Positions 47,181 to 58,572 of a stretch of 64,000 nucleotides of DNA are shown in pieces. Where the stretch lies: the NCBI GenBank assembly GCA_933228675.1, contig OW121742.1:123915983-123979982 (forward strand), written 5' to 3'. How positions within the stretch are numbered: position 1 is the first letter of the stretch; every line of letters starts with the position of its first letter. The stretch is from Stomorhina lunata (Eukaryota; Arthropoda; Insecta; Diptera; Rhiniidae). A model generated the notes under the pieces. The model was not told the DNA's origin. It was given only the letters and a program-made list of their open reading frames with translations, and ran no database searches. The position numbers and the translations under genes were made by a program.

Positions 47181-48787
47181 GAAAAAAATAAAGTACACCA
47201 ATTTCGAATTCTGATAAAATAAAAAAGTAAAGCTTTTTACTGATTCTTGGAAACGTTAGGAAAATGTTAGCTTTTGTTAGTTTTATTATTTTAAAGCATT
47301 TAATTTCTTTGATTTTCTTTAAATAATAGTAACCAAAAATAATTATATTTAAATTTGTACATATATTAAAAGCAAAGAAAACTGAAAGGCGGATGAAAGT
47401 CCCCCCTTAAAACCACCCAAAAAAAAGTAGCAGTAAATTTCTGAAATGGAAAAAAAATTGCAAAATTTTTTTTTTAAGAAAACTCTACACAAAAACCTAT
47501 ATATTATATTATTATACAATTTTATATTAAAGAACAAAAATAATAGATTATTAACAAAAAACAAACACAAATATATACAACACTTAATTATAAAACTAAA
47601 ATAAAAAAAAAAACTTAAGGACAAGAACAAAAATATTTAAAACAAACAAATTAGAGATGAGAAAAAAATTTAAAAAAGAAACAAAGTAGTTTTTTAGAGA
47701 CTAGGGGCTTTTAAAAAAAATATTAGAGGAAAGTAAATTTTTTCCATAATTTATAAAATTAAAAAAAGGCCCTTTCTTTAAAAACAGCAACACAAAAAAA
47801 AAATACTTTACAAAAATTTAACTTTCTTAAATAATAAATTTAAAATAAAATAAAAAAAAAAAACAAAGTTATACACTCTAGTCAAATTCAAGTTAATTAT
47901 TACATACAAAAATAAATTTAAAAAATTATAATAATATTTAAAATAATAAATTTATAAAAAAAATATTAAAATTATTTTCTCTTTGTATTTTAAATACTAA
48001 CAGAAAATTATTTCAAGAAAATAAAAACTGATTTTGGCAAAAATTTTGAAATATTTATTTAAAAAACAAGTTAATTTAACAATTTATTTAATTATTTTTA
48101 TGATAAAATATGAATTTTTTTAATAACAAATAAAAACCAAATAAAAACGTTATAATTATTATTTATTTATAAATTTAAACTTAAAAAAATATATATTAAA
48201 ATTTAAAAACCAAAAACTAAATAAAAAATAATAAAAAACTGAATTTTTGAAAAATCCTATACGTGTTTGAAATTATTTTATTTTTCCTAATTTTTACTCC
48301 CTTTGGTTCAAAGCGGGTTAATTTAATTTAAAAAAATTGGCTTTTACATAAAAAGATGTAAAAAAAAAAAATGGGAACACTTTCTTCTAAAATATCTTAA
48401 AACAAAAAAAATCTGAATAAAAAAATTGGTTTGTATATTTCAAAATATTATTTGAATTTATTTTCGTTTCGTTACAAAATTTAAAATTTAAATAAAATTT
48501 AAAAACACCTACACAAATGGGCTGTGATTTGAATATTAAAAAAATATATATAAAAATAATTAAAATCATACATAAAAAACACATGACAAATAAAATTTAA
48601 CACAAAATCAAATTAAAAGTTTAATTTTTAATTAAATTTAAAATTTTGGTTTTCGTTATTTTTTTTTTAAGCAAATATTTAAAACACAAATATTAGCTTC
48701 GAACATCTCTTTCCACAAAACTAGTTTTCTTCCTCCCTCTCAATCATTGAGACTCTTATGCTCTCTCTCTCTCTCTCTGCCTACCTG
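47181..48787 (+). other. A-rich repeat-poor block 4
   Basis: A-biased DNA with long A-runs, then a CT-rich patch (48725-48780, CTCTCTCTCTCTCTCTC) at the boundary of the next element. The Phe/Leu-rich minus frames are A-run complements. Confidence 0.5.
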
Positions 48788-48952
48788 CAGGGATGGAAAA
48801 TGTGGCAACATATAATTGTACTTTTTTTGGGTACCTTTCAAATCAAATTAATGGAGTAGTACTACCACGTTCTACTTTGTACAAACAATTCAGTTTCTTT
48901 TGAATTCCCATCTAAATATATTTTAAAATGTCAAATTCAGGATAAAAAAAAA

Positions 48953-49445
48953 ACGTTCTATTGGGGTTTTCTAAAAGTAATTTCCTTTTTTTTGTTTTTG
49001 AAAAATCAAAAACAAATTTTGAATAATAAATACATTTTTCATAGAAGGGTAATATTAAAATTTTTCAAATGAAAAATACCAATTTTACCCTCTCAGATTT
49101 TGATAAAATTTTGTATATATATTCCCTTAACCCAAACAAATTTTTAAAAAATTTAAATTTCGCTTTAGTTAAGATTTTATGGCAGTCCAAAATTCGTTCT
49201 ATTGGATTTTTCTGGAAGTAATTTAATTTTTTTAGTTTTTGGAAAATCAAAAACAAATTTTGAATAATATACAAATTTTTTATAAAAGGGTAAAATTAAA
49301 ATTTTTCGAACGAAAAATACGAATTTTGTACCTTACCATTACCGATTTTGATGAAATTTTGTATATACATTCCCTTAACCCATACAAGTTTTTAAAAATT
49401 TTGAATTTCGCTTTAGTCAAGATTTTATACAGTCCAAAATTCGTT
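48953..49445 (+). repeat. 241-bp tandem duplication
   Basis: CGTTCTATTGGGGTTTTCTA at about 48954 and CGTTCTATTGGATTTTTCTG at 49195 start two aligned copies. Both contain GGAAAATCAAAAACAAATTT-like and TCGCTTTAGT[T/C]AAGATTTTAT segments. Confidence 0.8.
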
Positions 49446-49497
49446 TTATTTTTGAAATTTTTTGCATATATCTTTTAATACGGTTATCGGATTTTTA

Positions 49498-49737
49498 TGA
49501 AACTAGGCTCATATTTCAGGGTATGTCCTCTAGTTTTATATTATTTTAATTTTGGAGAATAAGGGAGATCAATTATGTCCTTGACTCAAAGTTATCTCAA
49601 AAAGTATATCTTACATTTTCTTTATCCTTCTCACAAATATGGACTATAGTGTTGAAGTCAAAATATAAAATTAAAAAAGTGAAAGAATATAAAATTACAG
49701 GACATACGCTGAAATATGAGCCTAGTTTCTTTAAAAT
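49498..49737. repeat. Inverted repeat, about 44-bp arms
   Basis: ATGAAACTAGGCTCATATTT (continuing CAGGGTATGTCCT) at 49498-49530 is inverted at 49700-49733 as AGGACATACGCTG then AAATATGAGCCTAGTTTC. The spacer is about 170 bp. It could be a small nested MITE or part of the host element. Confidence 0.75.
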
Positions 49738-50204
49738 CTTATATCCATTTCACAATCTATAGATATATAAAATGGATATATCTTAAAAAAATCTTGAAAA
49801 GATCCCTATAAAATCTTAACTAAAGTAAAATTTTAAATTTTGAAGAACTCTAAAAATTGTATGAGCTAGGAGAATATACAAAATAATATCGAAATCGGAG
49901 ATGATGTGGCTCAGTACGTGTTCAAAATTTTTTGATTTGACTCAAAAGTAATTAATTTTAAAGTACAAAGTAAATGAAAATTAATAAAAAACTATGGTTG
50001 ATAAGTTCGTCTAACTGAATCGATCATATGGTCAGGGGTTAAAAAGTACATGCTTTTTCAGTGTCAACATAATTCTCGTTTTCAATTTTGCTTAAGTGTT
50101 CAGTAAAATAGATAATCTTATCTACTGACATTCAACAGTGGGTGACTCGGCAACATGAATTCTAAACTACTAAAGGCGTCACCAGAAACACGCACAAATC
50201 ATCT

Positions 50205-50700
50205 GATCGTGCTTTGTGGTGGACTCAAGGTAGAAGTTATAATAAATGTCCTGAAAAAGCGTTATTTGACATAAGATGTGATGATTGTTCTCTCTATGGA
50301 ATAGCCTTCCTTACTGTACTTAGCCTTAATAGACCTTGAAAAAGCCCTCCGAATCTTATTGCACACAATATCGACTGTACTTTTAGGACAACAGAAAATA
50401 TCATAAATTTGCAAGATAGTTTATGATATAAACCTAAGCTCGAATGGAAATGTGCTTTGTGGAAGACTCAGAGACAGAAAATATAATCGACCCCCGAAAA
50501 GCTAATTGTTATATTCAATCCAATTCAACGAAATGAACAAGAATTTTCGCAGCCTCAGAAGTCATGCACATTTCAAGTGTAAAAATTGTTCAGTATGTAA
50601 AAAGGTGCTCTTCAATGTAGTTAGCCTTAAAGTCTTTGAAAAAGCCTTTCATACGTTATTACACACACCAATATGGACTGCACTTTCCTTCACAGGACTC
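50205..50700 (+). repeat. Diverged tandem duplication within the 3.1-kb element
   Basis: GTGCTTTGTGGTGGACTCAA near 50208 and GTGCTTTGTGGAAGACTCAG near 50452 start two related copies. Later segments (TTAGCCTTAATAGACCTTGA and TTAGCCTTAAAGTCTTTGAA) stay in register apart from indels. No coding frame is shared. Confidence 0.6.
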
Positions 50701-51877
50701 CTGAAAAGGTCATCATTATAAAATCATTGTATACTAAAGACAAGGCTGTGTCTTATAGTCTTTGCTAAAAAATCCATTTTGAGAAAATCGATCTTAACTT
50801 TTCTTAAAAACTCTACGATAGAATTTTGTGATTTTCACACCATATATTTGGCGTATAGAAAATAGTACAAAAAAATATGTTTTCAAGGATATAGAGCAAA
50901 ACAGACACTATTTATCTCAGAAACTAGGCGAGATAGCCGAAAACGGATTGCATATTTGAAAAATTTAGGATGGAAAACCTAAAGTGACATCAGTAACTCC
51001 CGCATGACGGATAGTAGACGAGGTATTGAAATGGACTCTTACTTCAGCAAAAGGTTAAATTTAGGGTTTCAATAAACATTTAGAAGATCCTGACTACACA
51101 GACAATATATGCATTTCTTCCACAGATAAGAACATTCGGGAAAAGATAACTGACATTTTCAAAACTTAAGTTATTCGTATTAATGCCAAAAAAAACTTCA
51201 GATAGCTCTTGAAGTAAGCAAATACAAAAAGTTTGGATTTGGGCTAACATTTTCTGATAACCTCACAAGCCCCTATAAAAACTGAGTATTTAAAAATTAA
51301 CTGAAGATATATTGATCATATACTGAGGAAACTTAATGACGAGATATGTATTGGACTAGTCTCCCAAGAATGTCGTCAATAAAGACGACCCTCGCATACT
51401 TATAGATGACAGATTTAGAACGACCCTTCGAGCACTCTTTTGGCGGTATATTTCAACTGTAAAAATTTCCCAGACAACATAAACTTCCAGGTTTTTTTAG
51501 TAAGTCGAAAAGTTGAACTAGTTTAACCTGCTACAGATCCCACATGTTGTTAGTCGCCGATTTGCATCAATTAAGGTCTTTATCAACTTTAACCTGAACA
51601 ACTACTGAATCGAAATTTTGTGCTATTAACATCTTAGCTCCGATTCTAATTCCAAATATTAAAATCAATTAAATAAAGTGGAGTTATATTTATTTCTAAA
51701 ACCCCTTTTTTAACTAAATGATTAAACATAATTTAATCTTTCTAAAACTAAACACTTTTTAAAAGATTTTCGAATTAAGTCGAAATCGTCCTGAGTCGAA
51801 ATTATTTCAAAAATAATAAAAATGATACCATGGGGATCTAAAAAGTACAAATTGTATTATTGCCATTTCCATCCCTG

Positions 51878-53459
51878 TACTCTCTCTTTCACTCTGTCTT
51901 CAATACTTGCTTATTTTTACTCTCTCTTAGTTTAATTTTCTTCAAAATCAAATTTCCTAATTTTAAACAAAATGTTTTCTAGATTAATTTTTTTTTAATT
52001 TATTTAATATTTTTTTCTTTTTTCACTTAAAATGCTCAAGAAAAAAAGTTTTTTAACAAAAAAATAACTGGAAAAATGTGATTAAAAATTTAAAAAATAT
52101 ATATAATCGATATCTCTATAAAAGATATTATTATATAGAAAAGTACCTTAAAATTGGACAAAAACAAGAAAAAAAATTTAAAAAAAATATTGAAAGCAAA
52201 TTTTAAGTTTCAAAATCATTTGGTGTTTGTTTTTTTTTGCCAATTTCATTGAAACATTTTTGAAATAATTTTCTAGTTCAAAAAAACTAAAACTTTGCTT
52301 ATGTAAAAAAGTATTTATTAAATCATATCAATATTTAAACAAAAATTAGACAAATTTTATTAAAATATTATAATAATTTTCGTTTTGAAATTCTAAGGTT
52401 TCACAAATTTTTTGAAGATAAAGAAAACCAAATTTAAGCACGTTTATGCATGTTTCAATAATATGAAATAACTTCGAAATTATAAAAATAGTGCAAATTT
52501 TTCAAAATAACATTATATCCTTTAACTTTTTATTAGAAACACATTTTTAATGAAATTTAAAGCTTGTATATTGATGTTCGAAAATTCGAAATTAATTTCA
52601 AATTTCTTAAATCACTTAAAATTGTTTTAAAATTATTTAAAATGCCTTAATTTTATATTACAAATGTAAAACTTAATTGAAGATTTTCATTTAAAGCCTT
52701 TTTATCAACGTTCGAAAATTCGAACTCTAGTTTGAAATTTTCTAAAATATCTTAAAATACTCAGAAATATAAAAATGTACTGAAGAAATTTTGTATGAGA
52801 AATCTAAATTTAAAAACTTTTATGAATGTTCGAAAAATTCGAAGTAAATTTCGAAATTATGTGATAAATCAGAAAAGCATAAACTTTTTGAATTTTGCCT
52901 TAGAAATATGAAAATTAAATATAAATTTTAAATTATGGCATTTTATTTATGTTTCAAAGATTCGAACTTAATTTCGAAAGACATGTCTCACAACAAAAAT
53001 TTTATAAAAATTTCAAAAATGTTTACTCCTGTTTGAAAATGTAAACACGATTTCGAAAACAGAAGTTCTTAAAAAATACAATAATTTTGATTGGATCGAA
53101 AAAATATTAGAAATGTTTCACCTTAGAATCTTGAAAACTCCTTACGAATTAACAAAAAATTTGAAAATATATCACAATACTCTTTTAACGGTTTCTAAAT
53201 TTATGTTTTTTTTTAATTAAAATTTTCTTTAGTTTTTTATCAATAACAATTAAATTATTACAAATTAAATTTAAATCTATTTGTAAGTTTGTAAATAAAT
53301 AACCAAACAATACAGTTATCTTTGACGTTCCTTAAAAACAGTGTTGACGATGATCTTAGATTCGGTAGTCCCCTCGAAATTTTCCAGTAACAAAGAAAGA
53401 ATTTTTGAGAATTGTTTTGAACAATTAAAATTGACGTAATGAAAGTTTCTTAAGATAGT
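51878..53459 (+). other. A/T-rich block 5
   Basis: Repeat-poor AT-rich sequence. A loose recurring GTTCGAAAATTCGAA motif appears about every 120-170 bp from 52570 to 53050 (for example 52575, 52710, 52825 and 52957), suggesting a very old tandem repeat. Confidence 0.5.
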
Positions 53460-56400
53460 TCGAGAATGGTGGGTTGGATCTACTTATAACTCTAGATTAA
53501 TGAGGATCTAGAATCCAGTTTGATGAGCGAAAAGTGTGTGAATGCTAAATACCAGTATCCAGTTCGTAGGACCATAAACAGCATCAATTTCGTGGCATTA
53601 TAATGGGATTTGAGCCATTTAATAAAATCAGTTGAATGGACAATAAATAAATCTGAACTGATAAGAAATTTAAATACATAAATATTGAAAGCGAAGATCC
53701 GGTTTGATAGACCATACAAATTTTATCAGCTTTGACTAGATTCTTATCATCAACGACAACCACAATCCGGTTTGTTGGACCATACCGTCATCGTGAATTC
53801 GATTTGGAAGAAAATAAAGAAGATGAACTGGCTAGGATTACAATACGTGTACTTACAACCCAGTTATATTATTCATAAACAAGTTCTGCCATGTCAGATA
53901 AAAGTGTTGATAACTCTGACAATGAGTATCCGGTGCGAAAGACCAAAAGTCTGTAAGAAGTTCAAGAACCATAAACAAGTTTCGTCACATCAAATATTAA
54001 CTCCGACAATAAGAATCCGGTGCGAAGGACCATGAATCTGTAAGAAGTTCAATACAATCCGCTGTGAAGGACCATGACTCTATGATCAATAAACGTTTCC
54101 TCACATTAAAACCAAAGTGTTATTAACTCCAACAATGAGAGTCCGGTGCGAAGGACTCTGTAAAAAGTTCCAGCAAATCCGTCAACAATGTCTTAAATCC
54201 GTTATTTAGAACCCGCCTGATAAAAGTGTCGTTAATACCACTAAGATCATATAATATACTCAAATAACCCAGAACTATAAAAAAAATTTTGAAAGATTTA
54301 ATGGCAACGAGAATCTTTTTTAGGAGATCATAAGTTAAATTAGTTCTAAAAAAAATCTGTCAACGAATAAAATCCGTTTCTAAAGACTACAAACTAATAA
54401 CATTATAACCTATTAACACCAATAACTGGAATCTAATTCGAAGATCTTTTATAATGATTACGAAAGTTTTAAGGACTATTTATCGTTTTAAAGGACCATC
54501 TATCTGTATACTATAATATACTATAAACAGCAGTCCTTTTTACAACTAGAATAAGATTGAGAGATCGTTTTCCATTAATTAGATAGAAACTGTCTGCCGT
54601 GGCTGTTCGAATTGTATTAAAAAATCTGGTTCAAAAGGTCATAAAAACCACATTTCATTGCCGATTACGGTAACAAGAATCCGGTTCGATGGACCATATT
54701 TTTATCTAAAGTGATAAGAATACCATTTTCAATGAAGAGAGTTTGAAGAACCAACATATTTATTCGATTATAACTTGAATCCTTTTAACACCAACAACTG
54801 GAATCGGGTAGAAAGATCTTTTCGTCACGACAATCCGAATCGAAAGATCATTTAATAATATAATAATCTTATTAAAGAGAACCTGTTGCAAATATTGCAT
54901 CTGTTAGAATCTATTTCTGGTTTAAAGGACCATAAAAACTTAAGTTATATAGGATTTTCTAGAAGATACGATAAATATATGACCATTGTACAAGAATCCG
55001 TTTCGATGGACCATATTTATCCAAACTGATAAGTATAATAATTGAAATTATTACGAGTACCCGGTACAAAGGACCATATTTCTTTATTCTATTGCGAAAC
55101 GGCTGTTTGTATAGCTTCAAGGAAATAAACAACTGGAATCCGTTTTCATTGCCTTTGCTATAACTATCTGATTCTCGCTCTAGAATCCGGTTCGATATAT
55201 ATAATGTATTTGTATATATATGTATTTATAAAAACTGATAAGAAGGTTTTTTACAATGATAACGATAATATGGTTTGAAGGGCCATATTTCTTTCTTTCG
55301 CTTAAAAAGAAGTCTTGTTTAAAAGAAAAAGTCAACTGGAATCCGCTTTTACTGCCGGTTCGACCTCAGTTTTTATAAAAACCGTTAAGAATTCTATGTA
55401 CAGTTATAACTTTAATACGGTTATAAACCAATCCTGCTTTAGGGGATATAAGCAACTGGAATCCAGTTCGATGGCCCATAATACCCGATGGCCCATAAAC
55501 CCCGTTCGATGGCCCATAATATTTATCAAAACTGATAAGAATGCGGTTGAGATAACAATATTTCGGTTTGAAGGACCACATAATTTTATACCCTTTAAAC
55601 AGAAAACCTTCCTTTCGTTTGCGCGAAATATATAATCCTCGCTATAGAAACTGGTTCGATAGACCATGATATTTAACTAAACTAATGAAAATGCTGTTCA
55701 CAATGATTATATAATCCGGTTTGAAGGACCATATTTTCTTATTTCCATCAAACAGAAGTCCTGCTTTAATGTTAAAAATAACATAAATCCGGTTTCATTG
55801 CCGTTGCTCTTAAAATGACGACGATTTTTATCAAAACTAATAAGAATGTTATGATCTTCACTCTAGAATCCGGTTTGATGGATCATGTTTGCAAATCCGT
55901 TGCAAAAGACTATAATTTGTAAGCTTTTTTGATTTTCGCTTAAGAGTCTGGCAGAATCATTTCGGATTGAAGGACCATTTTTCTTTATTCCGTTTCAAAA
56001 TCGGATCTGTTAATGTTGAATAAACAACTGGAATCTGGTGTCATTGCCGTGGCGCTTACTATATGATCTTCGCTCTAGACTCCGGTTTGAAGAACCATGT
56101 TTGCAAATCCGTTGCGAAAGACCATTATTTGCAAGCTTTCTTTATTTTCGCTTAAGAGTCTGGTAGAATCATTTCAGATGGAAGGACCATTTTTCTTTAT
56201 TCCGTTTCAAAATCGGATCTGTTAATGTTGAATAAACAACTGGAATCTGGTGTCATTGCCGTGGCGCTAACTATATGATCTTCGCTCTAGACTCCGGTTT
56301 GAAGAACCATGTTTGCAAATCCGTTGCGAAAGACCATTATTTGCAAGCTTTCTTTATTTTCGCTTAAGAGTCTGGTAGAATCATTTCGGATGGAAGGACC

Positions 56401-57150
56401 ATTTTTCTTTATTCCGTTTCAAAATCGGATCTGTTAATGTTGAATAAACAACTGGAATCTGGTGTCATTGCCTTGGCGCTAACTATATGATCTTCGCTAA
56501 AGAATCCGGTTTGAAGGGCCATGTTTGCAAATCCGTTGCGAAAGACCATTATTTGAAAGCTTTTTTTTTTATTTTCGCTTAAGAGTCTGGTACGATGAAT
56601 CATGATTTTAATAAGAACTGAGAAGAATAAGTTTAGAATCATTTCGGTTTAAAGGACCATATTTCTTTATTCCCTTTAAAAATCAGATCTGTTAAAGTTG
56701 AAGAAACAACTGGAATCTAGTGTCATTATTGTGCGGAATCTGGTGTCATTGCCATTGATGTTCGCTCTAGAATCTAGAAAAATTCCTTGCGAAAGACCAT
56801 ATTTGGTAAGCTTTTTTTCTATTTCTATGAAAATTTTGTTCTTTTTCTTTAGAACTTAAAACGTTTTAGGGGAAAATTGATGGTACGATGGACCATGATT
56901 TATATGAAAACTGATAAGAATAAGTTTATAATAATTTTGGTTTGAAGGACCATATTTCTTTATAACAGTCCCGCTTAAGTGAAGTAAACAACTAGAATCC
57001 GGTTTCTTTGGCGTTGAGTTAATAATATGAATCCGGTTTGAAGGACCATGTTTGCAATGTTTACAAAAGTCCGTTGCAAAAGACCATTATTCGTAAGCCT
57101 TTTTTATTTCTATGAAAATTTTTGTTCTTTAGAAGTGGAAAAGTTTTAGG
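53460..57150 (+). repeat. GGACCAT-box minisatellite
   Basis: Dozens of variants of AATCCGGTTTGAAGGACCAT recur at irregular spacing, often followed by ATTTCTTTATT and preceded by TTCGCTCTAGAATC. GC content is higher than in the other repeats. The middle (55987-56620) contains regular 212-bp higher-order copies. Short frames across the region come from the repeated box and show no family similarity. Confidence 0.88.
55987..56622 (+). repeat. 212-bp higher-order repeat, three copies
   Basis: ATTCCGTTTCAAAATCGG starts at 55987, 56199 and 56411, exactly 212 bp apart. Copies are nearly identical (ACTGGAATCTGGTGTCATTG, TTGCAAATCCGTTGCGAAAG and so on), in contrast to the diverged array around them. 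The third copy degrades near its end. Confidence 0.93.
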
Positions 57151-58467
57151 GGAAAATTGAATCTTTTAAAAACGCGATATACTTCAGCACTGTTAATGTA
57201 CACACATAATGATATATAAATAAACAATTTAAATTAAATAATAGTAATAAAATTAAACAAAAATTTAAATTTAAAACATTTAACTGTTATTTTAAATTAA
57301 CATTAAATATTATATTATAAAAAAAAAACAACAAAATAGTTTTAATTTTAAGATATTTATAAAACAAAAGGAAAACCTTTAAAAAAAAACATTCTTATAG
57401 AATGTTAATAATTTATAGTAAAACCTAGAAATTAGTTTAAAAATTTAAAAAGTAAAATCAGCAACTAGTCCATTTTTTAAAAATTAAGATTTAATAAAAT
57501 TTGTAAATATTATTATTATTATAAAAATTAAAAAAAAAATAAATTTAAAATAACAAACAAAAGCAAACATCCTAAATACTAAATTAGCATTTTTTTAGAA
57601 AATAGTAACAAAAAACCAAACAAATATTATTATTATTAAAAAAAGCCTCTGAATTATAAGGTTTACAACTATTTTGCACTTTATATAATAAAGACATAAA
57701 CAAACAAAAACAACAAATACTTGAAACATTAAACAAACAAACAAAATATTATCATAAAACTTAAAATTTTTGCATAATTTTTGTATTTTGCAAAAAAAAA
57801 AAACAAAACAAACAAAAATATTATAATGCATTAATTATTATAAAATAGACATTTTTGCCTTTTTATTCGAAAACAAGAAAAACCAAAAGAAGAGATTAAA
57901 TTATATAACAAGGCTTTTAAATTTAAATTTAATTGATATAGAAAACCGACAGACAGACACTTGAAAAGCAAAAGACAAATTGAAAAAATTTATAAATAAA
58001 TTTCTTATTTTATTTATTAATTATACATTATTATTATTATTATATGAACTAAAACAAAAACCAAAAAAATATTATTAACAAGAACACAAGAAAAATCACA
58101 TAGGATACAGGGTACTAAATGCAATTATTACATATACATGCCTAATCTTAATTAAATTTAAAGATTAAAAACCAAAAGAAAAAAACAAAAAAATTAAAAA
58201 TTTTTAAAATTAAGCCTTTTATAGAAAATAAAACATAAAAAACAAATGCTTATAATTTCATTTAGAATTTTAGTTGCCCAAGAGTTAGGAATTCAAATTG
58301 GGATTAGGAGAGGAATTAAAGACATAAAGAAAAATATAAAGTGTCCCAGCTAAGTGTCTCGTACAAAAGAATTTTAAAATGTCCAACAAGCGAATGGAAT
58401 TACAATAAAATTCAGATCGAGAGATCATAAACACTTTCTCAAATCAAATCAAATTCATAATCAGGCG
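57151..58467 (+). other. A-rich repeat-poor block 6
   Basis: A-biased UTR-like texture with many AATAAA words. No coding sequence, no satellite. Confidence 0.5.
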
Positions 58468-58572
58468 TAGGCAGCCCTTATCACCAGGTGCCGAAGACTT
58501 TTTGTAAATATCACGATCATTAATGAAACTCGTAAAAATTAGTATTAAAAGCATTCAGTTGATATTTGGATG
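58468..58572 (+). mobile_element. Element end A
   Basis: TAGGCAGCCCTTATCACCAG, then GTGCCGAAGACTTTTTGTAA and ACGATCATTAATGAAACTCG match 34951-35040. The copy breaks off and S4 satellite follows. Confidence 0.7.

Larger units (their letters stand above)
48788..51877. mobile_element. 3.1-kb element with CAGGGATGGAAA terminal inverted repeats
   Basis: Left end CAGGGATGGAAAATGTGGCA then ACATATAATTGTACTTTTT. Right end reverse-complemented CAGGGATGGAAATGGCAATA then ATACAATTTGTACTTTTTAG. It is inserted in CT-rich sequence (CTCTCT on both sides). CAGGG-type ends suggest the hAT superfamily, but no transposase frame or clear 8-bp duplication was found. The interior has a 241-bp tandem duplication, a large inverted repeat and degenerate duplicated DNA. 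Confidence 0.6.
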
